Shown: positions 52,531 through 60,484 of the stretch, piece by piece
Numbering within the stretch: position 1 is the stretch's first letter
How the letters are laid out: each line of letters begins with the position of its first letter
From: Chryseobacterium sp. Leaf404
GTDB lineage: Bacteria; Bacteroidota; Bacteroidia; Flavobacteriales; Weeksellaceae
Direction: 5' to 3'
DNA: 64,000 bases
Assembly (NCBI RefSeq): GCF_001424145.1
Contig: NZ_LMQM01000014.1
Location: 1 to 64,000, forward strand
The notes under the pieces: generated by a model
What the model was told of the DNA's origin: nothing
Databases searched by the model: none
Seen by the model: the letters and a program-made list of their open reading frames with translations, nothing else
Made by a program: the position numbers and the translations under genes

Positions 52531-52567
52531 AAAATAGAAAGGCATTTTGGTTTCAGAATATAGATTT

Positions 52568-53050
52568 TTACATTTTAATCTGTTTAGGTTCATAAAAGAA
52601 AAGCAGCTTTTTTCTGGCTCCCTCGAACTGCGACCAGGAATCACATTCAATCTGAAATCCGGCAACGCCACAGGTAGGGAAATGATAAATATCCTCGGAA
52701 ATAGAATTTGCAAAATTGGAAATCCCGTTGTTGTGCGAGAAAACGGCAACAGAATTCAGAGAATCATCCAAAGTATAAATAGCAGATTCGAAATTTCTTT
52801 CTTTTGGATTATAAAGATTCTGATCAGTTCCTATTGTCAGCTGATAAGTTTGATTGAATATCTCGCAGGTATTCAAAGCCCTTACTGCAGGACTTGAAAG
52901 AAGGTAATCAATGTTGATATTGTTGTTTTTCAGGTATTGGGACATCTTCACGGCGTCTTCTAAACCTTTGGTGGCGAGCGGTCTGTCGAAATCTTCTGTT
53001 TCTTCCGGCCAGTCGCTTTTTGCGTGCCGTACTAAGATGAGTTGCTTCAT
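52568..53050 (-). CDS. Histidine phosphatase (SixA-like)
   Basis: A 160-residue enzyme of the phosphoglycerate-mutase-like fold. LVRHAKSDW holds the RHG-type motif with the catalytic His8 (Ala in place of Gly, as in SixA), with the SSPAVRALNT segment and a second His (FSHNNGI). SixA removes phosphate from phosphohistidine proteins. The target here is unknown; no phosphotransfer gene is adjacent. Confidence 0.87.
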   Translation of the reverse strand: MKQLILVRHAKSDWPEETEDFDRPLATKGLEDAVKMSQYLKNNNINIDYLLSSPAVRALNTCEIFNQTYQLTIGTDQNLYNPKERNFESAIYTLDDSLNSVAVFSHNNGISNFANSISEDIYHFPTCGVAGFQIECDSWSQFEGARKKLLFFYEPKQIKM

Positions 53051-53148
53051 AATGAGAGGTTTGGAAAATTAAATTTATAAAAAAAATCACGGAAAATATC
53101 AATATTCATAAAAAAAACTGTGTTTAGAATAAAATGAGTAAAATTTCT

Positions 53149-53156
53149 TAAATTTG
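53149..53156 (+). promoter_or_regulatory. -7 promoter element of the ruvX-def transcript
   Basis: TAAATTTG fits TAnnTTTG. The start of the short frame at 53164 lies eight bases after it, so the transcript would begin at or just before that ATG. Confidence 0.6.
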
Positions 53157-53163
53157 CAGTCTT

Positions 53164-53247
53164 ATGAAACAGGCCTTTTCAAAATCAGAAGATGAGTGTA
53201 TAAAGGATGACCGGGGATTCATAAGAAACAAATACATCTGCACATGA
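53164..53247 (+). CDS. Candidate 27-residue leader peptide before ruvX
   Basis: A 28-codon frame (ATG at 53164) ends in a TGA that overlaps the ruvX ATG as ATGA. The peptide is polar, with two Cys. Its ATG lies next to the predicted transcription start, so it would be read from a near-leaderless mRNA and could feed ribosomes into ruvX. The overlap and promoter spacing are seen; a coding role is inference. Confidence 0.4.
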   Translation: MKQAFSKSEDECIKDDRGFIRNKYICT

Positions 53248-53660
53248 AACAAATCCTGGCTGTTGACTATGGAAAAGCGAGATGTGGTATTGCTGCCACA
53301 GACGATATGCAGATTATTGCAAGCGGTCTGGATACCGTACCTACAGCTTCACTGATGGAATTTTTTAAAAAATATTTCTCAGAGAACAAAGTAGAAGCGA
53401 TTGTTGTGGGTTTGCCCACAGATTTAAAGGGAAATATTTCTGAGATAGAAACCCATATTCTGGTTTTTATTGAAAAGTTTAAAAAAGAATTTCCGGAGGT
53501 GGAAGTTTACCGTTTAGACGAAAGATTCACTTCAAAAATGGCTTCGTTTTTCATTTCCCAAAGTGGAAAAAATAAAAAGCAGCGGGAGCAGAAAGGATTG
53601 ATAGACAAAGTAAGTGCAACGATCATATTGCAGAATTTTTTAGAACAAAAAAGAAGATGA
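53244..53660 (+). CDS. ruvX: RuvX/YqgF Holliday junction resolvase-like protein
   Basis: A 138-residue RNase H-fold protein. VDYGKARCGIAATD carries the first catalytic Asp (Asp8) and DERFTSKMA the conserved Asp/Glu pair. YqgF is essential in E. coli and takes part in 16S rRNA 5' maturation; a resolvase role has been proposed. The stop overlaps the def ATG (ATGA), making a tight ruvX-def pair. Confidence 0.93.
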   Translation: MKQILAVDYGKARCGIAATDDMQIIASGLDTVPTASLMEFFKKYFSENKVEAIVVGLPTDLKGNISEIETHILVFIEKFKKEFPEVEVYRLDERFTSKMASFFISQSGKNKKQREQKGLIDKVSATIILQNFLEQKRR

Positions 53661-54229
53661 TTTTACCCATAAGAGCATTCGGAGATCCGGTTTTGAGGAA
53701 GGTAGCGAAGGATATAGACAAAGATTATCCGGGGCTGCAGGAGTTGATTGATAACATGTTTGAAACCATGTACAGTGCCAACGGAATCGGTCTCGCAGCG
53801 CCACAGATCGGTCTGGATATCAGGCTTTTCATGGTGGATGTTTCGCCTTTGGCCGATGATGAAGATTATGAAGATATTGCTCACGAGCTGAAAGATTTTA
53901 AAAAAGTTTTCATCAATGCCACTATTCTTGAAGAATCTGGTGAAGAATGGAAATTTAATGAAGGATGTCTTTCGATTCCGGACGTGCGGGAAGATGTGAA
54001 GAGAAGAAGCAATATTCTGATTGAATATTATGACGAAAATTTCGTTAAACATACAGAAACTTTTTCCGATATTAGAGCCCGCGTAATTCAGCATGAGTAT
54101 GACCACATTGAAGGGATACTTTTCACTGATCATTTAAGCGCTTTAAAGAAAAAACTGGTGAAGGGGAAACTGGTGAAAATTTCTCAGGGCGAGGTGGGAA
54201 TCAGCTATAAAATGAGGTTTCCTAAGTAA
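53657..54229 (+). CDS. def: Peptide deformylase
   Basis: A 190-residue deformylase. Motif 1 is GIGLAAPQIG (43-52), motif 2 EGCLSIPDV with the metal Cys, and motif 3 HEYDHIEG with two metal His. It removes the formyl group from new proteins. Its ATG overlaps the ruvX stop codon. Length and all catalytic residues are normal. Confidence 0.97.
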   Translation: MILPIRAFGDPVLRKVAKDIDKDYPGLQELIDNMFETMYSANGIGLAAPQIGLDIRLFMVDVSPLADDEDYEDIAHELKDFKKVFINATILEESGEEWKFNEGCLSIPDVREDVKRRSNILIEYYDENFVKHTETFSDIRARVIQHEYDHIEGILFTDHLSALKKKLVKGKLVKISQGEVGISYKMRFPK

Positions 54230-54296
54230 ATTGTAAGAGTAAAAAAAGAAAATAAATAGCTAAAGGTGGTTTTGTACTGCCACAAAAAACAAGATT

Positions 54297-54857
54297 ATGC
54301 AGTTAGAAAAAATAATTTCGATTTCCGGTAAACCGGGACTTTTCAAATTGGTTTCTCAGCTTAGAAACGGTTTTATTATTGAGGATGTTTCAAACAAAAA
54401 GAAAGTGAGCATCGGAAATTCAAGTCAGGTAAGTCTTTTAGACAATATAGCAATGTTTACCTTTGATAAAGAAGTTCCTCTTTTTGAAGTGTTTGAGAAT
54501 ATCGCAAAAAACTACGATTATAAAGAAACCATTTCTCACAAATCTTCAGAAGCAGAATTGAAAGAATTCATGAATGCGTCTCTTCCCAATTACGATACAG
54601 AAAGAGTGTACGTCTCTGATATTAAAAAATTGGCGCAGTGGTACAATACACTTCACAAGGCAGGATACATCACGCCGGAAAGCTTCGTAAAAGCAGAACC
54701 TGAAACTGTAGAAGGCGAAGCAGCTGCTGAAGAAATCAACGTTGAAAAAGAAGCTCCCAAGAAAGCTCCAAAAGCAGAAAAACCGGCTACACCAAAAGTA
54801 AAGGCGAGCACCGGAGCTAAAGCAGCTACAAAGAGCACACACAGAAAAATGGGATAA
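54297..54857 (+). CDS. DUF5606-domain protein
   Basis: A 186-residue protein with a beta-rich N-terminal domain (about 1-125; EKIISISGKPGLFKLVSQ, DTERVYVSDIKKLAQWY) known only from Bacteroidota as DUF5606, and a low-complexity Ala/Lys/Glu/Pro tail (130-186). No signal peptide. The setting after ruvX-def and before mazG is like that I remember from other flavobacteria. No function is known. Confidence 0.8.
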   Translation: MQLEKIISISGKPGLFKLVSQLRNGFIIEDVSNKKKVSIGNSSQVSLLDNIAMFTFDKEVPLFEVFENIAKNYDYKETISHKSSEAELKEFMNASLPNYDTERVYVSDIKKLAQWYNTLHKAGYITPESFVKAEPETVEGEAAAEEINVEKEAPKKAPKAEKPATPKVKASTGAKAATKSTHRKMG

Positions 54858-54879
54858 TTTTTTATCTGAATTGATACAG

Positions 54880-54909
54880 AACCTCGTCAGCAATGATGAG
54901 GTTTTTTTG
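54880..54909 (+). terminator. Intrinsic terminator
   Basis: ACCTCGTCA pairs with TGATGAGGT (one wobble) around a four-base loop, followed by seven T residues. Confidence 0.85.
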
Positions 54910-55018
54910 TCATTGCAGGCAAAGCGCAACAAGCATTTGAGGCTATTTTGTACAGGTTCAACAGATTGCTTCGCTGTCCCTGATGGCAACGACAGCCAGT
55001 TTTTACAATCGGTTTTAC

Positions 55019-55026
55019 TAAATTTG
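55019..55026 (+). promoter_or_regulatory. -7 promoter element of mazG
   Basis: TAAATTTG fits TAnnTTTG, 22 bases before the ATG. Confidence 0.6.
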
Positions 55027-55048
55027 CCTTAACCTTAACCTCAAAAAA

Positions 55049-55816
55049 ATGAATACCAGACAGGAAAAATTAGAAGCTTTCGGAAGACTTTTAGATATAA
55101 TGGATGACCTTCGTGAAAAATGTCCATGGGATCAGAAACAGACGCTTCAGACCCTTCGTCATCTGACTTTGGAAGAAACTTATGAGCTTTCTGATGCGCT
55201 TTTGCAGGATGATTTAACGGAAATAAAAAAAGAACTCGGCGATGTTTTGCTGCATTTGGTTTTTTATGCTAAAATTGGTTCGGAAAAAGGAAGTTTTGAC
55301 ATTGCTGATGTTATCAATTCTTTAAATGAAAAGCTGATATTCCGTCATCCTCATATTTACGGCGATACCGAAGTGAAAGACGAGGAAGAAGTGAAACAAA
55401 ACTGGGAAAAATTAAAATTAAAAGAAGGCAACAAATCTATTTTGGGTGGTGTTCCGAAAGGTCTGCCTAGTTTGGTTAAAGCTTACAGAATTCAGGACAA
55501 AGTAAAAGGAATTGGTTTTGAATTTCACAATGCCGAGGATGCGTGGAAGAAAGTGGATGAGGAAATTAAGGAATTTCATGAAGAAACCGATTTATATAAA
55601 AAAGAACTGGAATTGGGCGATGTGTTTTTCTCGATGATCAACTATGCCAGAATTTCAGGCTTAAATCCTGATTCCGCTTTAGAAAGAACCAATATAAAAT
55701 TCATATCAAGATTCCAGAAAATGGAAGAGCTTGCAGCTGAGGCAGGTTTAAAATTAGCTGATATGAATTTGGAAGAAATGGATGAGCTTTGGGAGAAAGC
55801 GAAAAAACTGATGTAA
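55049..55816 (+). CDS. mazG: Nucleoside triphosphate pyrophosphohydrolase MazG
   Basis: A 255-residue protein with two MazG domains. EKCPWDQKQT, EETYELSDAL and KKELGDVLLHLVFY are the metal-binding ExxE/ExxD motifs of the first; ELELGDVFFSMINYAR belongs to the second, catalytic one. It splits NTPs to NMP and pyrophosphate and clears damaged nucleotides. It has its own promoter. Confidence 0.95.
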   Translation: MNTRQEKLEAFGRLLDIMDDLREKCPWDQKQTLQTLRHLTLEETYELSDALLQDDLTEIKKELGDVLLHLVFYAKIGSEKGSFDIADVINSLNEKLIFRHPHIYGDTEVKDEEEVKQNWEKLKLKEGNKSILGGVPKGLPSLVKAYRIQDKVKGIGFEFHNAEDAWKKVDEEIKEFHEETDLYKKELELGDVFFSMINYARISGLNPDSALERTNIKFISRFQKMEELAAEAGLKLADMNLEEMDELWEKAKKLM

Positions 55817-56065
55817 GTATTTTCAACCTTTCTTTCAGCAAAATGAGCTGAAAGGCGTTGCGATTATCAGTTCCGTTTTTTTCTCTCATAAATCTATATG
55901 CAGGAATAAATTTTATTTTAGATATGATAAATTTTTTCAGAACTTAGTGAATATTTTATATATGAAAGGTATTTTCTATGATATTATTCTAAATTGCTGT
56001 TAATACGTTGTAATTAATTAATGTTAATGTAATTTACAATGCAGTTTTTGCATTGATAAAAAGTA

Positions 56066-56073
56066 TATTTTTG
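56066..56073 (+). promoter_or_regulatory. -7 promoter element of the T9SS cargo gene
   Basis: TATTTTTG fits TAnnTTTG, 22 bases before the ATG at 56096; a TTTTTG block lies just upstream. Confidence 0.5.
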
Positions 56074-56095
56074 CAGCAAATTAAGGTTAATTTTT

Positions 56096-59000
56096 ATGAA
56101 AAGAAATTTATTTATTCCAAAAACAGCTCTGGCGTTTTTGATGGCACTCTTCTCTGTGTGGGGATGGGGGCAGACGACGATATTCTCAGAGAATATGGGA
56201 ACCACTCTTACGGGAAATCCTTCGCCATCGAGCTACACGGGATTTCAAAATTATGGAAACTATGTTTTCTCAGGCACTGGAGATCTGAGAAATACCTCAG
56301 CTTCATCAGGTTACACGGGGGCATCTGGGTCAAATCATGTGATGCTTAATAGTAGCGGTGAAACTTTAATTATTGGAGGCTTTAATGTGTCTTCTTATAT
56401 TAATTTAGTTCTTTCTTTCGGTGTTAGAAAGGGAACTAATTCAGAGAATGGTTCTGGATTAGTAGTTGAATATACAACAAATGGTTCATCATATGTTGCT
56501 ATATCTAAGGACGCATTACCAACAGGAGAAAACGGCTGGTATTTAAGAAGTTCAACATCATCTATCCCAACTACTGCAACTGCAATTAGATTTCGTAGTA
56601 CGAACACTACAGAATGGAGAATTGATGATGTGAAGTTAATCGGAACTTTGGCCAGTGGTACAGCGGCTCCTGTTGTAACTCCAGATAATTTTAGTGGAAC
56701 CGTAGGAAGTTTTTTTACTCAACAACTGCAGGCAAGTCAATTTCCCAGTTCGTACACATTGACAGGAAGTTTACCAACAGGTTTAACATTTGATAACACG
56801 TCGGGAATTATTTCGGGAACTCCAACAGTGGCAGGATCTGCTACTGTAACTGTAACTGCTACTAATAATATTGGAACTTCTAATCCTGCAACATTTAATT
56901 TAACAATTGCAAAAGGGAATCAAGTTCAGGCATATAGCGATATTAATGCTGTTATCAATGATCCTGCTGTCACTCTTCCCGCAGTCACTTCTTCCGGGTT
57001 GGCAATTAATTACAGTAGTTCAAACAACGCAGTAGCTTCAGTTTCAGGCAATGTTTTAACATTTGGATCCGTAGGTACCGCAACAATTACTGCAAACAAT
57101 TCAGGAGATAGTAATTATAATCCTTTCAGTAGTTCATTTACAGTATCTGTTACTGCTACCCCAATCCTGCCATGGGAAGATTTTGAAAATGGAACGAAAA
57201 CCGGCTATACATTGGGTAATGTCACATCAACGGCAGGAAGCTGGACAATGAATGATGCATTACTTGGAAATGCAGCAGGAGACAAAAAAAATGGTTCAAA
57301 ATCTGCCAGAATTCAAAATACGGGCTACATTCAAACTAATTTTGATATAACAACTGGTGTTGGAAAAGTGAAGGTTAACTATGCAAAATACGGGACAGAT
57401 GTAAATACAACTTGGGTGTTAAAAGCATCGACAGACGGAGGTTTGACGTGGAATGCCTACACGAGTTCTGTAGTAAATGCAACTGCGACAACATTGACTC
57501 CCATAGAATTCACTTTAAATATCCCAGGTAATGTTAGATTAAGAATTGAGAAAACATCAGGTTCTGAAAGAATGAATGTTGATGATATCTACGTAACTTC
57601 TTATAGCGTTCCAGTTGTAACAACTACAACATGGAACGGTTCATCGTGGTCAAATAATGCTCCATCAAATTCTGTGGATGTTGTACTGACAGGTAATTAT
57701 ACAACTTCAGCAACAACTCCTCCTTTCACAGCCAAAAACATCACCATCCAAAACGGTGGAACTTTAGAGATTACTGATGGTAATACAATCACTGCTGCAG
57801 ATGTTACAGTAGAAAACGGGGGTAATCTTATCCAGAGAGGTACAGGTGCGTCAGGCGGAATTTTAAGTTATTCAGGAACATTTAAAGTAAATAAAAACTA
57901 CACAAGTGCTGCTGGTAAATATGCATTCTGGTCTTCACCGGTACAGAATCAAAATATGTTTAATGCATTTGCCACACAGCCAACAGATGTTACTACATAC
58001 AATACAGCCACAAATTACTATGATGCTGTAACCACTTTTACTAACAACTCCGGTAAAGGATACTCTGTTCAAATGCCGGCAGGTACGGCTGCTTCATTTG
58101 TAGGAACTCCTAACAACGGTACAGTAAACGTAGCTCTTTCAAATGCAAGTTTTGGATTTAACTTAGTGGGAAATCCTTATCCTTCAAACGTAAGTCTTAC
58201 TGCGCTTTTTACTGCCAATAATGGTAATATTGATCCAACGCTTTATTTCTGGGACAATACAAGTGCACCCGTAGCAAACCAGTCCGGACAGACTTCTTCT
58301 AACTACGGATATGCAACTTTTAATGCAAATGGTTCAGGAACCTGGGCTCCAGCGCAAACTGTAACAAACGGAACAGGAAACTATATAGATTTAACCAATG
58401 CACCTGCGCAGGTAAATCCCGGCCAAGGATTTATTGTAAAATCTTTGAATGGAAATGACCTTGTTTTTAACAATGGTATGAGAAATTCTACTGCCGGAAC
58501 TTTCGTAAATAAAAATATGAACAGTAGTGCAGAAGGCAAATTCTGGTTAAAACTTACAACTCCGTTTTCCGCAGGTAATACTTTAGCGATTACTTACGGT
58601 GAAGGAGCCTCAAATGCTTTAGACGGATTTGATTCGAAAGCTTTAGCTTTGGGTTCAGATGCATTTTACAGCAAAGTTTCAGATAATAAACTGGCCATTC
58701 AGGGTCGTGCAGATTTTGTAAATACTGATGTAGTGCCTTTGGGTAGCAAACATTTTACAAGCGGTCTTCACATCATTTCTTTAGTGAATAAAACAGGAAT
58801 TTTCAATAACGGACAGGCAATCTATCTTCATGATAAAGTGTTGGGAACTTACACCAACCTTCAGAACACTTCTTATAATTTCACGGTAAATGCAGGTGAG
58901 ATTGCAGACAGATTTGAAGTAGTGTATTTATTAGGAACACTTTCTACATCAGAAGCTCAAAAAGGTTCATTTGAAATCTACAGAGATGGCAATGATTTCT

Positions 59001-59176
59001 ATGCGAGAAACAACAAAAATATCGACAGCGTTGAAGTATTTGATGCTTCAGGAAGAAAAATTCAGGAAATGAATCCAGCTTCTCAGTTGGTAAGAATTCC
59101 ATTAGATTCTAAAGGTTTCTATATTATCAAAGCGAAATCAGAAGGTAAAGAATACTCTAAAAAAATAACTTACTAA
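56096..59176 (+). CDS. Large secreted T9SS cargo with Ig-like domain and type A sorting domain
   Basis: A 1026-residue surface or secreted protein. The signal peptide (ending GWGQ, residue 25) is followed by a jelly-roll-like domain (about 28-185, ending WRIDDVKLIG), a putative Ig (He_PIG) domain (about 193-272; LPTGLTFDNTSGIISGTPT), an Ig-like segment, a second jelly-roll (360-505, ending NVDDIYVTSY) and a T9SS-linked beta region. The last 75 residues (VEVFDASGRKI, GFYIIKAKSEGKEYSKKI) form the T9SS type A C-terminal domain. No catalytic domain is seen; adhesion or matrix binding is likely. Confidence 0.9.
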   Translation: MKRNLFIPKTALAFLMALFSVWGWGQTTIFSENMGTTLTGNPSPSSYTGFQNYGNYVFSGTGDLRNTSASSGYTGASGSNHVMLNSSGETLIIGGFNVSSYINLVLSFGVRKGTNSENGSGLVVEYTTNGSSYVAISKDALPTGENGWYLRSSTSSIPTTATAIRFRSTNTTEWRIDDVKLIGTLASGTAAPVVTPDNFSGTVGSFFTQQLQASQFPSSYTLTGSLPTGLTFDNTSGIISGTPTVAGSATVTVTATNNIGTSNPATFNLTIAKGNQVQAYSDINAVINDPAVTLPAVTSSGLAINYSSSNNAVASVSGNVLTFGSVGTATITANNSGDSNYNPFSSSFTVSVTATPILPWEDFENGTKTGYTLGNVTSTAGSWTMNDALLGNAAGDKKNGSKSARIQNTGYIQTNFDITTGVGKVKVNYAKYGTDVNTTWVLKASTDGGLTWNAYTSSVVNATATTLTPIEFTLNIPGNVRLRIEKTSGSERMNVDDIYVTSYSVPVVTTTTWNGSSWSNNAPSNSVDVVLTGNYTTSATTPPFTAKNITIQNGGTLEITDGNTITAADVTVENGGNLIQRGTGASGGILSYSGTFKVNKNYTSAAGKYAFWSSPVQNQNMFNAFATQPTDVTTYNTATNYYDAVTTFTNNSGKGYSVQMPAGTAASFVGTPNNGTVNVALSNASFGFNLVGNPYPSNVSLTALFTANNGNIDPTLYFWDNTSAPVANQSGQTSSNYGYATFNANGSGTWAPAQTVTNGTGNYIDLTNAPAQVNPGQGFIVKSLNGNDLVFNNGMRNSTAGTFVNKNMNSSAEGKFWLKLTTPFSAGNTLAITYGEGASNALDGFDSKALALGSDAFYSKVSDNKLAIQGRADFVNTDVVPLGSKHFTSGLHIISLVNKTGIFNNGQAIYLHDKVLGTYTNLQNTSYNFTVNAGEIADRFEVVYLLGTLSTSEAQKGSFEIYRDGNDFYARNNKNIDSVEVFDASGRKIQEMNPASQLVRIPLDSKGFYIIKAKSEGKEYSKKITY

Positions 59177-59180
59177 GATC

Positions 59181-59408
59181 ATGAAAAAAATATTTATAAT
59201 AAGTTCAGTTTTTTTATCAGGTTTAGCATTTTCGCAGAGTGATAACAGATATGTCTATGAAGAACAGGAAGATAACTCAACAGAAAAAGCAGAGGGAGAT
59301 TTTCCTTCAGCTCCAGGGGCTCCTATCGATGATTATATTCCGGTTTTAGTATTGGCTGCCGTTGGTATTGCTGCTTACTACGGAAGAAAAAAGAGAGTTA
59401 CAGAATAA
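59181..59408 (+). CDS. Small exported protein with PID-CTERM-like sorting tail
   Basis: A 75-residue protein, four bases after the T9SS cargo gene. A signal peptide (ending AFS, residue 18) is followed by an acidic 25-residue segment, then the tail: APGAPIDDYIPVL, a hydrophobic helix of about 16 residues and a basic end (GRKKR). The PID motif, helix and basic tail have the tripartite layout of PEP-CTERM/exosortase substrates, and the motif resembles what is called PID-CTERM in Bacteroidota. Little mature protein remains, so it may be a small surface anchor or partner of the cargo. No exosortase gene is in the window. Confidence 0.75.
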   Translation: MKKIFIISSVFLSGLAFSQSDNRYVYEEQEDNSTEKAEGDFPSAPGAPIDDYIPVLVLAAVGIAAYYGRKKRVTE

Positions 59409-59429
59409 TTCTTTAAATTAAAATATCCC

Positions 59430-59464
59430 AAAGCCTTCAAAGTTTTCTTTGAAGGCTTTTTTTG
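59430..59464 (+). terminator. Intrinsic terminator of the cargo operon
   Basis: AAAGCCTTCAAAG pairs perfectly with CTTTGAAGGCTTT around TTTT and is followed by T residues. This closes the two-gene transcript. Confidence 0.92.
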
Positions 59465-59533
59465 TCACCGCAAAGGAAGCAAGGCAGTCTGTTGAAATAA
59501 AATACCTAACTTTATTGAATTAAATTTACACTC

Positions 59534-60400
59534 ATGAAATTCACTTATATTTTCGCTATACTTTTATTGAGCTGCAATCCCAAAACACAGGAAAATGTGC
59601 AGCCTCAGGAATTGAAAACAGAATTTTCACTTCCAAAGAAACTCAAAGAAGTTTCAGGAATTGCACTTTCTCAAGACCAGAAAACCATTTGGGCAATTGA
59701 AGACGCAGGTAATAAAAATGTGGTCTACGGTTTAGATTTAAAAGGTAATCTTATCACAGATGTTTTGGTTGAAAATGCCGACAACAACGACTGGGAAGAC
59801 ATTACAAAAGATAAAACAGGAAATATCTACATCGGTGATTTCGGGAATAATGAAAACGACAGACAGAATCTTTCCATTATTAAGTTAGATTTAAAAGACA
59901 GTTCACAAAAATCTACACAAGTAATTCAGACTACGAAATTTCATTACGAAGGACAGACTGAATTTCCGCCAAAAAAATCTAATTTACTGTACGATTGTGA
60001 AGCTTTTGTAGAAAAAGACAGCAGTTTTTATCTTTTTACAAAAAACCGAAGCAAAGGATTTGACGGAACTTTTTTAGTTTTCCAAATTCCCAATAAAGAA
60101 GGTGATTTTGAAGCAAAATTGATTGGAAAATTAAAACTTGAAGGCGGTTATAACGATGCTGCGATTACTTCTGCTTCTATTAATTCGAAAAACCAAATTG
60201 TTCTTTTGACACACAAAAATATTCACGTTCTTTCCGGATTTACACCTGATAATTTTAACTCAGCTAAAATTGAGAAAATATCTTTAAACCACAATTCACA
60301 AAAAGAAGCGGTCGTTTTCCTTGATGATAAAACCCTGCTGATTGCCGATGAAAAGGATAAAAATGAAGGTGGAAATGTGTATAGGTTTGAATTAAAGTGA
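59534..60400 (+). CDS. Lipoprotein with beta-propeller-like fold (SdiA-regulated-like)
   Basis: A 288-residue lipoprotein: a short signal peptide ends in LLLSC (Cys14). The mature part has repeated short strands with Asp/Gly turns (VSGIALSQDQKTIWAIEDAGN, NDWEDITKDKTGNIYIGDFGNN, YDCEAFVEKDSSFYLFTKNR), like six-bladed propellers of the SdiA-regulated/YjiK type. Function is unknown. It is convergent with the last gene, across a hairpin repeat. Confidence 0.75.
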   Translation: MKFTYIFAILLLSCNPKTQENVQPQELKTEFSLPKKLKEVSGIALSQDQKTIWAIEDAGNKNVVYGLDLKGNLITDVLVENADNNDWEDITKDKTGNIYIGDFGNNENDRQNLSIIKLDLKDSSQKSTQVIQTTKFHYEGQTEFPPKKSNLLYDCEAFVEKDSSFYLFTKNRSKGFDGTFLVFQIPNKEGDFEAKLIGKLKLEGGYNDAAITSASINSKNQIVLLTHKNIHVLSGFTPDNFNSAKIEKISLNHNSQKEAVVFLDDKTLLIADEKDKNEGGNVYRFELK

Positions 60401-60413
60401 TTTCATAAAAAAC

Positions 60414-60446
60414 AAACCTTCAAGGTTTCAAAAACCTTGAAGGTTT
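60414..60446. repeat. Hairpin repeat of the AAACCT..AGGTTT family, copy 3
   Basis: AAACCTTCAAGGTTT and AAACCTTGAAGGTTT enclose CA(A); identical arms to the copy at 16155-16187. It lies between convergent genes and may end both transcripts. Confidence 0.8.
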
Positions 60447-60484
60447 AAAATTATACTTCCAAAAATTTCAAAAAGCTCAATAAC

